Positions 28,009-36,854 are shown, counted from the first letter of the stretch. The stretch is 64,000 bases of DNA from Clostridia bacterium (GCA_021199295.1 JAJQII010000067.1:1-64000), one strand, 5' to 3'. Made by a program: numbers and translations. Notes: a model not told the origin generated them from the sequence alone.

Positions 28009-29088
28009 ATGGAAGAAAAAGTATTAAATTCCCCCATTCAGCAGCCTGAAGAAAGTACTGACGGCTCGGGCAACTTTAACGACAATCTGCACGGCGAAAA
28101 CCTGCGCGACAGGGTAAAAGTGCTTTCCCCGGGGCGTACTGTAGCAAAACGGTTTTTCCGCTCCAAGCTGTCTGTAATCGGGCTGGTTATATTGATAGCG
28201 CTCTTTTTATTCAGCTTTGTAGGCCCGCTTCTCTCCCCCTGGGGCGAAAAAGAGGTAGACACTAACCCCGACAACATAGAACCCGAAGTTACCATTACGG
28301 CTGTAAATTACGAGGGCGAAGACGGCGAAACGTACACGGCTTACGTCGTTTCGCTGTTCTATCCCACGGTAAACGCCAACGGCGGCATAAGCTGGCAGCA
28401 CTGGATGGGCACGGACTCCCACGGTTACGATATATTCACCCGCCTTATGTACGGCGGCAGGGTGTCGCTTACCATAGGCTTTGTAGTCGTCTTGATAGAG
28501 GCGGCGATAGGCATAGTTATGGGCGGCCTCGCGGGATTCTTCGGCGGCTGGGTAGATAACCTTATAATGCGTATTGTCGACGTGCTGGCTTGTATACCGT
28601 CGCTGCCTATACTGCTTATACTGTCGGTTATATTTAACGATATAAACTCAATAAGTAAACTATATTACATGATGCTAATCCTCTCTTTTATGAGCTGGGG
28701 AGGCGTCGCCAGACTGGTCCGAGGGCAGATCCTGTCGCTGCGCGAGCAAGACTTTATGCTTGCGGCAAAATGCTCGGGTCTGTCCACAGGTTCAAAAATC
28801 TTCAAGCATCTTATGCCTAACGTAGTGCCCCAGCTTATCGTTTCGATGACTCTGGGACTGGGCAGCGCAATTCTTATGGAGGCGACTTTGGGTTACCTCA
28901 ACTTAGGTGCGCCGCTCGGCACGGCTACGTGGGGCACGATGATCCAGTCGGCTTCTGACCTTACGTACCTGCAGTACTATCCCAACTTCTGGCTGGGTGC
29001 AGGCGTATGTATAACGCTGGCGGTTCTCGCGTTTAACTTTGTCGGCGACGGTTTAAGAGACGCCTTCGATCCCAAAATGAAGAGGTAA
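28009..29088 (+). CDS. oppC: Oligopeptide ABC transporter permease (OppC type)
   Basis: Second channel subunit of the importer, 359 aa. It has the long hydrophilic N-terminus and OppC_N helix (RSKLSVIGLVILIALFLFSF), an extracellular loop with MGTDSHGYDIFTRLMYGGRVSL, and the conserved coupling segment (REQDFMLAAKCSGLSTG). The final motif VGDGLRDAFDPKMKR is typical of OppC/DppC. AAAGGTG precedes the ATG, and the gene is three bases from oppD. Confidence 0.96.
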   Translation: MEEKVLNSPIQQPEESTDGSGNFNDNLHGENLRDRVKVLSPGRTVAKRFFRSKLSVIGLVILIALFLFSFVGPLLSPWGEKEVDTNPDNIEPEVTITAVNYEGEDGETYTAYVVSLFYPTVNANGGISWQHWMGTDSHGYDIFTRLMYGGRVSLTIGFVVVLIEAAIGIVMGGLAGFFGGWVDNLIMRIVDVLACIPSLPILLILSVIFNDINSISKLYYMMLILSFMSWGGVARLVRGQILSLREQDFMLAAKCSGLSTGSKIFKHLMPNVVPQLIVSMTLGLGSAILMEATLGYLNLGAPLGTATWGTMIQSASDLTYLQYYPNFWLGAGVCITLAVLAFNFVGDGLRDAFDPKMKR

Positions 29089-29091
29089 AAT

Positions 29092-30414
29092 ATGGCTGAT
29101 AATCTGAAACAGGAAAATAAACAGCACTATATATCGGGCAAGGAATCAAGGAATATCGCCAAAGAAAATTCCAGGCAGATGCGCAAGTTTGAAAAGTACA
29201 AAAAGCGCAAGGCACACGAAAGCGAATACGTCACCGAAATGAAGGACGAAAACAACATCGTGGAGTTTGAAGATCTGCATACATATTTCTTTACCGATAC
29301 GGGTACTGTAAAGGCGGTAAACGGCGTTACCTTTAATATCCCCGCAGGCTCTACCGTGGGCGTCGTGGGCGAAAGCGGTTGCGGCAAAAGCGTTACTTCC
29401 CTTTCGCTTATGCAGCTTGTGCAAGCGCCCAGCGGGCAGATTGTAAGCGGCAGCATACGTTTCCGTTCGAATATGTTCAAAAGGGACAGCCACGGCAATA
29501 AAATACCCGTCTACGAAACGGAAGTGGTAGACGGCGTGGAAAAGCCTAAACTTAACGAAAAGGGCAAGCCCATTATTAAGAAAAACGAGCTCGGCGGCAA
29601 CCTTTACGAGATGGAAACAAAGGTAGTGGATATCGCCAAGATGCCCACCGAAATAATGCGTTCTATCCGCGGCAGGGAAATTTCTATGATTTTCCAAGAG
29701 CCTATGACCTCTTTAAACCCCGTGTTTACCATTGGCAACCAGCTCGACGAGGTAGGCAGGCTGCATATAGAGGGCATCTCCAAGCAAAGGGTAAAGGAAC
29801 GCAGCATAGAGATGCTTAACCTTGTAGGCATAGCCGACCCCGAGGGTGTGTACAAAAAATACCCCCACGAGCTTTCTGGCGGTATGCGCCAGAGGGTTAT
29901 GATAGCCATGGCGCTTTTATGCAACCCCAAACTTATCGTGGCGGACGAGCCGACTACCGCGCTCGACGTTACCATACAGGCGCAGATACTCGACCTGTTA
30001 AGGGAGATAAAGGGCAAGATTAACGGCAGCATAATGCTGATTACCCACGATCTGGGCGTTGTCGCCGAGATGGCAGACTACGTGGTAGTTATGTACGCGG
30101 GTAAAATTATAGAGATGGGCACTGCGGAAGATATTTACGACCGCCCGCTTCACCCCTATACCATAGGCCTGCAAAAGAGCAAACCCACCGTAAACGACGA
30201 GGTGGACAAGCTGTACTGCATACCCGGCTTTGTGCCCAACCCCATAGACATGCCCAACTATTGCTACTTCCGCGACAGATGCGAAATGTGCAAAGAGGAA
30301 TGTGCGGGCGAATATCCCGAACTTATAAAAGTAAGCGACACGCACAGTGTTTCGTGCTATCTTTATAAAGAGATGGCGCAAAAGTACAGCGCTAAGGAGA
30401 AAGACAATGGCTGA
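29092..30414 (+). CDS. oppD: Oligopeptide ABC transporter ATPase (OppD type)
   Basis: ATP-binding subunit that powers peptide import from the cytoplasmic side, 440 aa. Walker A GESGCGKS is near residue 93, Q-loop MIFQEPMTSLNP, signature LSGGMRQRV, Walker B LIVADEPTTALD. The C-terminal oligo_HPY region carries the Cys-rich RDRCEMCKEEC segment, which in related ATPases can hold an Fe-S cluster. Two things are longer than usual: a 50-aa charged N-terminus (KKRKAHESEYVTEM) and an insertion of about 55 residues between Walker A and the Q-loop (around PVYETEVVDGVEKPKLNEKG). Confidence 0.96.
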   Translation: MADNLKQENKQHYISGKESRNIAKENSRQMRKFEKYKKRKAHESEYVTEMKDENNIVEFEDLHTYFFTDTGTVKAVNGVTFNIPAGSTVGVVGESGCGKSVTSLSLMQLVQAPSGQIVSGSIRFRSNMFKRDSHGNKIPVYETEVVDGVEKPKLNEKGKPIIKKNELGGNLYEMETKVVDIAKMPTEIMRSIRGREISMIFQEPMTSLNPVFTIGNQLDEVGRLHIEGISKQRVKERSIEMLNLVGIADPEGVYKKYPHELSGGMRQRVMIAMALLCNPKLIVADEPTTALDVTIQAQILDLLREIKGKINGSIMLITHDLGVVAEMADYVVVMYAGKIIEMGTAEDIYDRPLHPYTIGLQKSKPTVNDEVDKLYCIPGFVPNPIDMPNYCYFRDRCEMCKEECAGEYPELIKVSDTHSVSCYLYKEMAQKYSAKEKDNG

Positions 30415-31645
30415 ATCTCCCGAAAAAACCAGCGGGCTTATGCCCGAAGACAACACGGCGGTATCAGAAACGGAAGAAACGGTAGTTAATGAAGGCGCTG
30501 CAAAGGGTAAAATTATACATACCCTGAGGGGACAGACGTTCGAAACCCGCCCCTATAACCCCGATACCGACCCCTTGTTAGAGGTTGTAAATCTTAAAAA
30601 ATATTTCGTCACCGATAAAACCCTGCTCGGCAAGCCTACCTCTTTTTTAAAGGCGGTAGACGGCGTTTCGTTCAAGATACAAAAGGGCAAAACGCTTGGC
30701 ATAGTAGGCGAAAGCGGATGCGGCAAAACTACAATGGGCAGGACTATAATCCGCCTGTACGACGTTACCGGCGGCGACGTGTGGTTCAAGGGGCAAAAGA
30801 TTTCTGCCCTGAGTGACGGGGAATTCAACAAGCTCCGCCCCAATATGCAGATGATTTTCCAGGACCCTTACGCCAGCCTTTCGCCCAGGCTTACCGTGGG
30901 CGCTATAATAGGCGAGGCGGCGCTGCACCACAAACTATGCACCAAGGAAAATTACCAGGATTACGTTTTAGAAATAATGAAGATGTGCGGGCTGCAGTCG
31001 CATTACTTCAGCAGATATCCCCACGAGTTCTCGGGCGGGCAAAGGCAGCGTATATGTATTGCGCGCGCACTGGCGTTAAAGCCCGAACTGGTTATCTGCG
31101 ACGAGCCCGTTTCGGCGCTGGACGTATCTATCCAGGCGCAGATAATAAATATGCTTAAAGACCTGCAGACCGAGTTAGGGCTTACCTATGTGTTCATTTC
31201 GCACGATCTGTCGGTAGTAAAACATATCTCTGACGATGTGGGCGTAATGTACCTCGGCAGTATGGTAGAATACGGCTCTAAAGAGAGAATTTTCGAAAAT
31301 ACGCTGCATCCTTACACCAAGGCTCTGTTCTCTGCCGTTCCCGTGCCCAACCCGCACGTAAAGATGAACAGAATTATCTTAAAGGGCGATATCCCTTCGC
31401 CCGTAAATCCCCCCAAGGGCTGCAAGTTCCATACAAGGTGCGAAAGCTGTATGGAAGTATGCTCGCGGTTCGCCCCCGAATATAGAGAGGTAGAGGAAGG
31501 GCACTTCTGCGCCTGCCACCTTTATAATACCGAGGCAGAAAACGCGGCTTACGCAGAGAAGGCGAGGGAAGAGGACGAGCTTGCCGCCGCGGCGCAGGCT
31601 GCCGCCCAGGCAAAAAAGGAAGCTAAGCATGCGCAACAAGCGTAA
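30407..31645 (+). CDS. oppF: Oligopeptide ABC transporter ATPase (OppF type)
   Basis: Second ATPase of the peptide importer. Walker A GESGCGKTTMG, Q-loop MIFQDPYASLSP, signature FSGGQRQRI, Walker B LVICDEPVSALD, and the oligo_HPY tail with GCKFHTRCESCMEVC are present. The track ORF starts at 30347; I use the ATG at 30407, which follows AAGGAG and overlaps the oppD stop by 8 bases, giving 412 aa. Both ends are unusual: an acidic N-terminal extension of about 40 residues and an Ala/Lys-rich C-terminal tail (AAAAQAAAQAKKEAKHAQQA). Confidence 0.95.
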   Translation: MAESPEKTSGLMPEDNTAVSETEETVVNEGAAKGKIIHTLRGQTFETRPYNPDTDPLLEVVNLKKYFVTDKTLLGKPTSFLKAVDGVSFKIQKGKTLGIVGESGCGKTTMGRTIIRLYDVTGGDVWFKGQKISALSDGEFNKLRPNMQMIFQDPYASLSPRLTVGAIIGEAALHHKLCTKENYQDYVLEIMKMCGLQSHYFSRYPHEFSGGQRQRICIARALALKPELVICDEPVSALDVSIQAQIINMLKDLQTELGLTYVFISHDLSVVKHISDDVGVMYLGSMVEYGSKERIFENTLHPYTKALFSAVPVPNPHVKMNRIILKGDIPSPVNPPKGCKFHTRCESCMEVCSRFAPEYREVEEGHFCACHLYNTEAENAAYAEKAREEDELAAAAQAAAQAKKEAKHAQQA

Positions 31646-31868
31646 AGACGATCTGGATACCGAAACCTCGTTCGCCGATATGAACGTAGACGGTATGCGC
31701 GGGTATAACCCAAATAAAAAGAAGGGCAAGGATACAGGTCCGAAAGTAAGCAAAAGAGAACAGCGCAAAATGATACGCGCGGCATTCGCGGCGTTTGCCC
31801 CCATGTTTTGTATAATAATAATCGTGGGACTTTTGATGATGCTTCTGGCGTATTTATGGTTAGGTTAA
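31629..31868 (+). CDS. Small single-pass membrane protein of the opp operon
   Basis: Unrecognised 79-aa protein. A very charged N-terminal 50 residues (RNKRKDDLDTE, NPNKKKGKDTG) precede one C-terminal membrane helix (FAPMFCIIIIVGLLMMLLAYLW). The start at 31629 overlaps the oppF end by 17 bases and has AGGAAG upstream; the track's earlier start would lie in a different frame deep in oppF. A strong terminator follows at once, so it is the last gene of the operon. It might be a transporter accessory subunit, which is inference from position alone. Confidence 0.65.
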   Translation: MRNKRKDDLDTETSFADMNVDGMRGYNPNKKKGKDTGPKVSKREQRKMIRAAFAAFAPMFCIIIIVGLLMMLLAYLWLG

Positions 31869-31870
31869 AT

Positions 31871-31905
31871 AAACAGCTCTGCTTGGTTTAAGCAGAGCTG
31901 TTTTT
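31871..31905. terminator. Shared terminator between the opp operon and the cysteine desulfidase-like gene
   Basis: A perfect 14-base-pair stem (AAACAGCTCTGCTT and its complement) with a 5-base loop has T-runs on both strands. It ends the opp operon on the plus strand and, six bases from the opposing stop codon, the minus-strand gene. Confidence 0.92.
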
Positions 31906-31910
31906 GTGCG

Positions 31911-33173
31911 TCATATATTTTTTATCATTATTTTAATTATTTCTTCGTCTGTCTCGCGCATGCCCACTCGGGCAAGGTCGCCCACGTTGTGTATGGTATT
32001 TTCCACACCCTTTTCAAGTATGCCGTCGCCCCCGTAGAACTGGCTGCCGCTGCGGTACATTTCAAAACCGAGCAATCCCGCCTCCACGGCAGAGGCTATC
32101 TTTGCCGCGCAGCTCGATTTAGCGCCGTCGCATATTACGCCCGAATCTATGGCGAGGGCGTTTACAAGGGTATGGGCTATCTCGTCGTATCTGCCGCCGT
32201 GCAGGTAGCATATGCCTGCCGCCGCCCCGCACCCAGCGCTCACCGCCCCGCAGTAAGCCGAAAGGCTGCCTATATCCGATTTTAAATGTACCGTAACAAG
32301 GTCAGATACAGCTAAAGCCCTTAAAAGCTGTTCGCGTGAGCTTTTAAGGTGTTCGGCGTACACTATGACGGGCATAGACGCCGTTATCCCCTGGTTACCG
32401 CTCCCCGATACTATAACAACGGGCAGGGAACAGCCGTTCATTCTCGCGTCGCTCCCCGCCGCCGCAGCAGCTTTGGCTCTTGTCTGCACGCTGTCGCCGA
32501 AACTCGCGGTGAGTATTTTGCCCACCCTCGCGCCGTAGTCATTTTTAAGCCCTTCGGCGGATATTGCCGAATTGTACTCTATCTGGCGGGTTAAAACGTC
32601 CTCTATTTCAGAAAGCTCCACGTTGTCGGCGTAATCTATAATTTCCCGTACCGACATTTCCTGTTTTTTTTCGTCGCCGTCTTTGGCGTTTTTATCCACG
32701 GCAACCTTGCCGTCTTTTTCCACGTGAACGACGTTTGTGTGGCGCTCGGCTATCCGCACGTAGGCGCTGTGACCGTCTGCGTAAACGGTTATGCCTATGT
32801 CGAATATACAGCCCGAACGGGATTTTTCCACGGAGAAAGCCGTGTTTTCTATGTAGTCTTCAATCTTAGCGAACTGATCTTCTTTTACTGAAGAGAGCAC
32901 CTGCAGCCGCTTTGTCTCGTCGCCAGCCACAATGCCTGCCGCCGCTGCGCAGACCACGCCGCGCATGCCGCCCGTATTGGGCACTATAACGCTCTTTACG
33001 TTCTTTAAAATATTACCGCTTACGCATACCGTAACCTTTTGCGGGACAGCGCCCAGCGTTGCCCTTGCCAGTGCCGCCGCATATGCTACGGCGATAGGTT
33101 CTGTACAGCCCATAGCAGGCACAAGCTCAGCCTTCAGTATATCGGTATACTTTTTGTAAACGGATTTTTCCAT
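31911..33173 (-). CDS. L-cysteine desulfidase / UPF0597 family protein
   Basis: 420-aa cytoplasmic protein of the serine dehydratase alpha-chain-like UPF0597 family, to which the Fe-S L-cysteine desulfidase CyuA (YhaM/CdsB) belongs. Members break cysteine into pyruvate, ammonia and sulfide. Visible landmarks are AMGCTEPIAVAYAAALA near the start, PNTGGMRGVVCAAAAG, SGSGNQGITASMPV, and the C-terminal Cys segments CGAVSAGCGAAAGICYLHGG and CDGAKSSCAAKI, the probable cluster ligands. The whole family length is present. It stands alone with its own promoter and shares the terminator with opp, so peptide-derived cysteine is a plausible substrate. The exact substrate cannot be told from sequence. Confidence 0.85.
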   Translation of the reverse strand: MEKSVYKKYTDILKAELVPAMGCTEPIAVAYAAALARATLGAVPQKVTVCVSGNILKNVKSVIVPNTGGMRGVVCAAAAGIVAGDETKRLQVLSSVKEDQFAKIEDYIENTAFSVEKSRSGCIFDIGITVYADGHSAYVRIAERHTNVVHVEKDGKVAVDKNAKDGDEKKQEMSVREIIDYADNVELSEIEDVLTRQIEYNSAISAEGLKNDYGARVGKILTASFGDSVQTRAKAAAAAGSDARMNGCSLPVVIVSGSGNQGITASMPVIVYAEHLKSSREQLLRALAVSDLVTVHLKSDIGSLSAYCGAVSAGCGAAAGICYLHGGRYDEIAHTLVNALAIDSGVICDGAKSSCAAKIASAVEAGLLGFEMYRSGSQFYGGDGILEKGVENTIHNVGDLARVGMRETDEEIIKIMIKNI

Positions 33174-33203
33174 ATCTTTAGTACCTTTAACGTTCTTGTA
33201 TAC

Positions 33204-33232
33204 ATAATAAAGTTTTTATAAAAAAAGGTCAA
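33204..33232 (-). promoter_or_regulatory. Promoter of the cysteine desulfidase-like gene
   Basis: TTGACC, 17 bases, TATTAT on the minus strand. The predicted transcript start is near 33197, about 24 bases before the ATG. Confidence 0.6.
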
Positions 33233-33303
33233 GCAAAATAGGGCTCAGCTTGCCAGCCCGTTACTTAATAAACCCGTTATATAAACCAGCTATAATAAAA
33301 TTC

Positions 33304-33332
33304 TTGACTATTCGGGCGGCTGTTGATATAAT
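33304..33332 (+). promoter_or_regulatory. Promoter of the membrane redox operon
   Basis: TTGACT, 17 bases, TATAAT. It lies 35 bases upstream of the start codon at 33368, with CGGAGG between. Confidence 0.75.
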
Positions 33333-33367
33333 AATTTTATTACAGATTTTTATTCGGAGGGTGACAT

Positions 33368-34177
33368 ATGGCTGAAAAAACAGGGCGGATAATACGCCTT
33401 ATTTACAACATAATATTCAGTCTTTTGACGATTTTTGTTGCCGCCCTTTTTATTTACGAGGTGTGCGATATTTACTTCGGCAGCGGCGGGGGTACATTTA
33501 CCCGTGCCGTAGTCGGCGAGCACCTTAGCGAAATTGCCATTCCCGTGTGGGTATGGATAGCCATGGTTTTGATAGGCCTTGTGCTTTGGGAGGTGTTCCC
33601 CCCCAAGGGTAAAAAGAAGTACGGGCAGGACGTAAGGTATTCGCTTTACCGCCTTAAAAAGAAGATGCCCGTAAAAGCCGAAGGCGACCTTTTGGAAGAC
33701 GCCGCCGCGGTGGCAAAGTACGAACGTTTTATAAAGATAGTATGGTGCGTTGCCGCAGTCGGCTGCCTGGTTTTTGCCGCCGTGGGGCTTGCGTATATGC
33801 TCGATTTCAGCCACTTCAGGGGTGATAACGTAACGCAGGACGTAAAGACGGCCATAATACGCATCTGCCCCTTTGTGGTATGCTCTTTCGCGCTGTGCAT
33901 AGGCGCTGTTATATATCAGGGCTGGGGCGCTAAAAAAGAGCTCCCGCATGTAAAAAAACTGGTTGCCCTCGGCAAAAAGCAGGAAAGCAAGGGCATAAGA
34001 AAGCTTTATTACACGGCGGTTGCCGCCGTGCAGAGCGATACTTATATATGGATGGCGCGTACGGTGCTGTTTATTGCAGGCGTGCTGCTTGTAATGCTCG
34101 GCATAATGAACGACGGCGCAGGCGACGTGCTTTTAAAGGCCGTGAATATATGCACTGAATGTATAGGGCTGGGTTGA
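33368..34177 (+). CDS. Polytopic membrane protein paired with the ferredoxin-thioredoxin fusion
   Basis: Unrecognised family, 269 aa. About five membrane segments can be seen: IYNIIFSLLTIFVAALFIYEV, IPVWVWIAMVLIGLVLWEV, IVWCVAAVGCLVFAAVGLAYM, ICPFVVCSFALCIGAVIYQ and a C-terminal ARTVLFIAGVLLVMLGIM. Loops are basic on the likely cytoplasmic side (KGKKKYGQDVRYSLYRLKKK). CGGAGG precedes the ATG. Its stop codon is one base before the next gene, so the two are made together. It probably provides a membrane platform for the redox protein downstream; that is inference from context. Confidence 0.7.
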   Translation: MAEKTGRIIRLIYNIIFSLLTIFVAALFIYEVCDIYFGSGGGTFTRAVVGEHLSEIAIPVWVWIAMVLIGLVLWEVFPPKGKKKYGQDVRYSLYRLKKKMPVKAEGDLLEDAAAVAKYERFIKIVWCVAAVGCLVFAAVGLAYMLDFSHFRGDNVTQDVKTAIIRICPFVVCSFALCIGAVIYQGWGAKKELPHVKKLVALGKKQESKGIRKLYYTAVAAVQSDTYIWMARTVLFIAGVLLVMLGIMNDGAGDVLLKAVNICTECIGLG

Positions 34178-34178
34178 T

Positions 34179-36287
34179 ATGAAAGTGTTTTTCGGAAAGG
34201 TAAAAGATTGGTTCATAAGGCACAAGCCCACTAAAAGAAGACTCATACAGGTTTATGCAGCCCTGCTGTACAACGCCAATATAAAGGGGTTTGTCTCGGG
34301 TTCTATATACACGGGCAAATCAAAGTATATGTGCGTGCCCGGGCTCAACTGTTATTCCTGCCCCGGGGCGGTGGGCGCTTGCCCCCTTGGCGCGTTGCAG
34401 AATGCCCTTGCCGCCTCTAACACAAAAGCCCCGTATTATGTGTTCGGCATACTGATATTGTTCGGGCTGTTGCTCGGCAGAACTATCTGCGGCTTTCTGT
34501 GCCCCATAGGGCTTTTGCAGGATTTACTGTATAAAATTAAATCTCCCAAGCTGAAAAAGAGCAAGGTAACGCGGGTACTGTCCTATTTTAAATACGTGGT
34601 GCTTGCCGTAATGGTAATACTTATACCCCTCGCATACGCGGGGATTAACAGCGCGATACCCGCTTTCTGCAAATATATTTGCCCGTCGGGAACGCTCCTC
34701 GGCTCGGTATCCCTGCTTGCAAATTCCAAAAACGGCGAAGATTTCTTCTCCATGTTAGGCCCGTTGTTTACGTGGAAGTTCTGCGTGCTGGTGCTTATTG
34801 TCGTGGGCAGTATATTTATTTACAGAATGTTCTGCCGCTTTCTGTGCCCCCTCGGTGCGATATACAGCTTTTTCTGCCGCGTGGCGATGCTGGGCATAAA
34901 GTTAGATAAGCAGAAGTGCGTGGACTGCGGACTGTGCATACAGACGTGTAAAATGGATATAAGGCACGTGGGCGACCACGAGTGCATAAATTGCGGCGAC
35001 TGCTTGAACGTATGCCCCACGAAAGCTATTTCGTGGAAGGGCAGCAAGATATTTCTTCACCCCAACGCCATAGAAGAAGGCGGCGAGAGCGCCGCGGGCG
35101 AAAAGGTGGCTTTAAGCGCCATTCTCGCGAGCGGAACGGGCAACGGCGGCACTATCGGCATAAATGCCCAGGGGTATGCCGCTGCAGGCGCAGGCAGCAC
35201 CGTACAGGCAGACGTGCAGGAACAGACGAAGACAACTGAGGAGATAAAGGAAGAACCTTCTTCCGTTCCTGAAAGCCTTGACTGCTATAAAATATATTAC
35301 ATATTCCGTAAAAGGAAGGGCTGGCTGGTAAAACAGGCAGGCGGCGAAACTAAACTGTTTAACAGACGGGAAAACGCCCTTAAATATGTGGAGTACAGTT
35401 CAGGCGCAAACCCCGCGTTGATTTATATACAGCGCTTCGGCGGTTCGTTTGCCCTTAAAATACGAAAGGTTGTACGCGGGCAAGAGCCTGCAGAAAACCC
35501 TGAACCCGTAGTTTGCGAAAGCGGAGAGGACGGCAACGTTCAGCTTTCCCTGTTCGACGGCGAGATTGCCCAGCCCGAAGAGGAGCAGGAAAAGACGGTG
35601 GAAGTACCCATCGGCGAGGGCGTAAAACAGCCCTCAAAGGGCGAAATGCGTGCGGCGAGAAAGGCTTACCATGGCACGCTTGCCTACCAGAAAAAGCGCA
35701 ACAAGGTGCTTGAAATATGCGCCTGGGCGCTTGCCCTTCTAATTCTTGCGGCAGCCCTTATTTACTACAACGTTATCGCCGAAGAGGCGGTGGCAGAGGT
35801 AAGTTACGAGGTGGGCGACACCGTCTCCAGCTTTACATTGAAAAAGTACTTCGGCGAGGAGGACGAAACCTACACGCTGCAAGACGATCTGGATGACGGA
35901 AAGATAGTAATTCTAAACTTCTGGTACATAGGCTGCCAGCCATGCCAGGAAGAACTTCCCGAGTTCGGCGAGGTGGCGGAGGAGTATTCCGACGAGGTTT
36001 CGCTTGTGGTTATTCACTCGAGCACCGTATCTACAGGCTCGGTAGACCTGCTGGAAACGTACGTGGCAGACGAAAAATATATGGGCTGGGATTTCTGGGC
36101 GTACGACAACGTAAGTTTCACGCTGGATAACAGCGGCGAGCAATCTGTCTACACCGCTATGCAGGGCACAAACGCTTACCCTATGACGGTAATTTTAAAC
36201 AGCGACGGCGTTATAACGGCACGCTATGCAAGCAAGATAGATAAAGCAACGCTTGAGTCCGAAATAAAATCAATCTTGAACGGCTGA
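34179..36287 (+). CDS. Ferredoxin-type membrane protein fused to a TlpA-like thioredoxin domain
   Basis: 702-aa membrane redox protein. The N-terminal NapH/CcdA-partner-like Fe-S membrane domain has about five helices with CPGLNCYSCPGAVGACPLGA, CGFLCPIGLLQDL, CKYICPSGT and CRFLCPLGAIYSFF. Next comes a 2[4Fe-4S] ferredoxin (CVDCGLCIQTCK from Cys247 and CINCGDCLNVCP from Cys269). Residues of about 368-425 resemble a DUF2188-type fold (KRKGWLVKQAGGETKLFNRR). After another membrane helix (CAWALALLILAAALIYY) there is an extracytoplasmic TlpA/AhpC-TSA thioredoxin domain with Cys586-Gln-Pro-Cys589 and the cis-Pro segment AYPMTVIL. The layout suggests that electrons pass from a cytoplasmic donor through Fe-S clusters to an external thiol. 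The fusion itself is unusual. Confidence 0.85.
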   Translation: MKVFFGKVKDWFIRHKPTKRRLIQVYAALLYNANIKGFVSGSIYTGKSKYMCVPGLNCYSCPGAVGACPLGALQNALAASNTKAPYYVFGILILFGLLLGRTICGFLCPIGLLQDLLYKIKSPKLKKSKVTRVLSYFKYVVLAVMVILIPLAYAGINSAIPAFCKYICPSGTLLGSVSLLANSKNGEDFFSMLGPLFTWKFCVLVLIVVGSIFIYRMFCRFLCPLGAIYSFFCRVAMLGIKLDKQKCVDCGLCIQTCKMDIRHVGDHECINCGDCLNVCPTKAISWKGSKIFLHPNAIEEGGESAAGEKVALSAILASGTGNGGTIGINAQGYAAAGAGSTVQADVQEQTKTTEEIKEEPSSVPESLDCYKIYYIFRKRKGWLVKQAGGETKLFNRRENALKYVEYSSGANPALIYIQRFGGSFALKIRKVVRGQEPAENPEPVVCESGEDGNVQLSLFDGEIAQPEEEQEKTVEVPIGEGVKQPSKGEMRAARKAYHGTLAYQKKRNKVLEICAWALALLILAAALIYYNVIAEEAVAEVSYEVGDTVSSFTLKKYFGEEDETYTLQDDLDDGKIVILNFWYIGCQPCQEELPEFGEVAEEYSDEVSLVVIHSSTVSTGSVDLLETYVADEKYMGWDFWAYDNVSFTLDNSGEQSVYTAMQGTNAYPMTVILNSDGVITARYASKIDKATLESEIKSILNG

Positions 36288-36303
36288 TACCAAGGCAAAC
36301 AAA

Positions 36304-36335
36304 ACCCCCGATAATACTGTCGGGGGTAAATTTTG
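36304..36335. terminator. Bidirectional terminator between convergent genes
   Basis: An 8-base-pair stem ACCCCCGA/TCGGGGGT with an 8-base loop. The minus-strand reading is followed by TTTTGTTTG, the plus-strand one by a weaker TTTTGTT run. Confidence 0.75.
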
Positions 36336-36345
36336 TTAATTTCAG

Positions 36346-36801
36346 TTATGCGGCTACAAACGTAAGGGTGGTAACCTTTTGCGTCAAATACCATACGTGG
36401 TCGTAGCCTGCGTATGCAGAGCTGCCTGCGGGGAGGGTATAGCCGTCAGGGCCGCTGTAGGGTGTTGCGTCGATGCCTACTATAACATCGGGGAAGTGCA
36501 TATATACCGTTTCGCCCTGCTGGGAAGAGGGGAAAGTAATGCTTGCCCTGCCGTCTTCGTTGGTTTCGCCGTTAATGCAGTTAGTGCCGCTGCAAATCTG
36601 TACGTCTACGTCAGCCACGGGCGAGCCGTCGGGGTAGAGAAGGTATACAACGTAAGTTGTGTAATCCCAGTTTGTATCGTCGTCTTCGGCGGCATATTTA
36701 GAGGTATTGTCGTCTCCGCCGCAAGCCGCAAGTGCCGCAACAGCGGTAAACAGACAGAACGCCGCAAGCAGGGGAACAAATATCTTAGCTATTTTTTTCA
36801 T
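36346..36801 (-). CDS. Small lipoprotein with a carboxypeptidase-regulatory-like Ig fold
   Basis: Unknown function, 151 aa. The start at 36801 has AGGAG upstream and begins the signal MKKIAKIFVPLL ending at lipobox LAACG; the track start is 8 codons earlier. The mature part has one domain with LYPDGSPVADVDVQIC and NGETNEDGRASITFP, the pattern of CarboxypepD_reg/Cna-B-type beta-sandwiches. Two cysteines in CSGTNC may form a disulfide. It is a single gene between its own promoter and a terminator. Confidence 0.75.
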   Translation of the reverse strand: MKKIAKIFVPLLAAFCLFTAVAALAACGGDDNTSKYAAEDDDTNWDYTTYVVYLLYPDGSPVADVDVQICSGTNCINGETNEDGRASITFPSSQQGETVYMHFPDVIVGIDATPYSGPDGYTLPAGSSAYAGYDHVWYLTQKVTTLTFVAA

Positions 36802-36854
36802 AAAACGCTCCTGTCTATAAGGCAATTTTTGCCTTAAAAGTAAATATTACAAAT

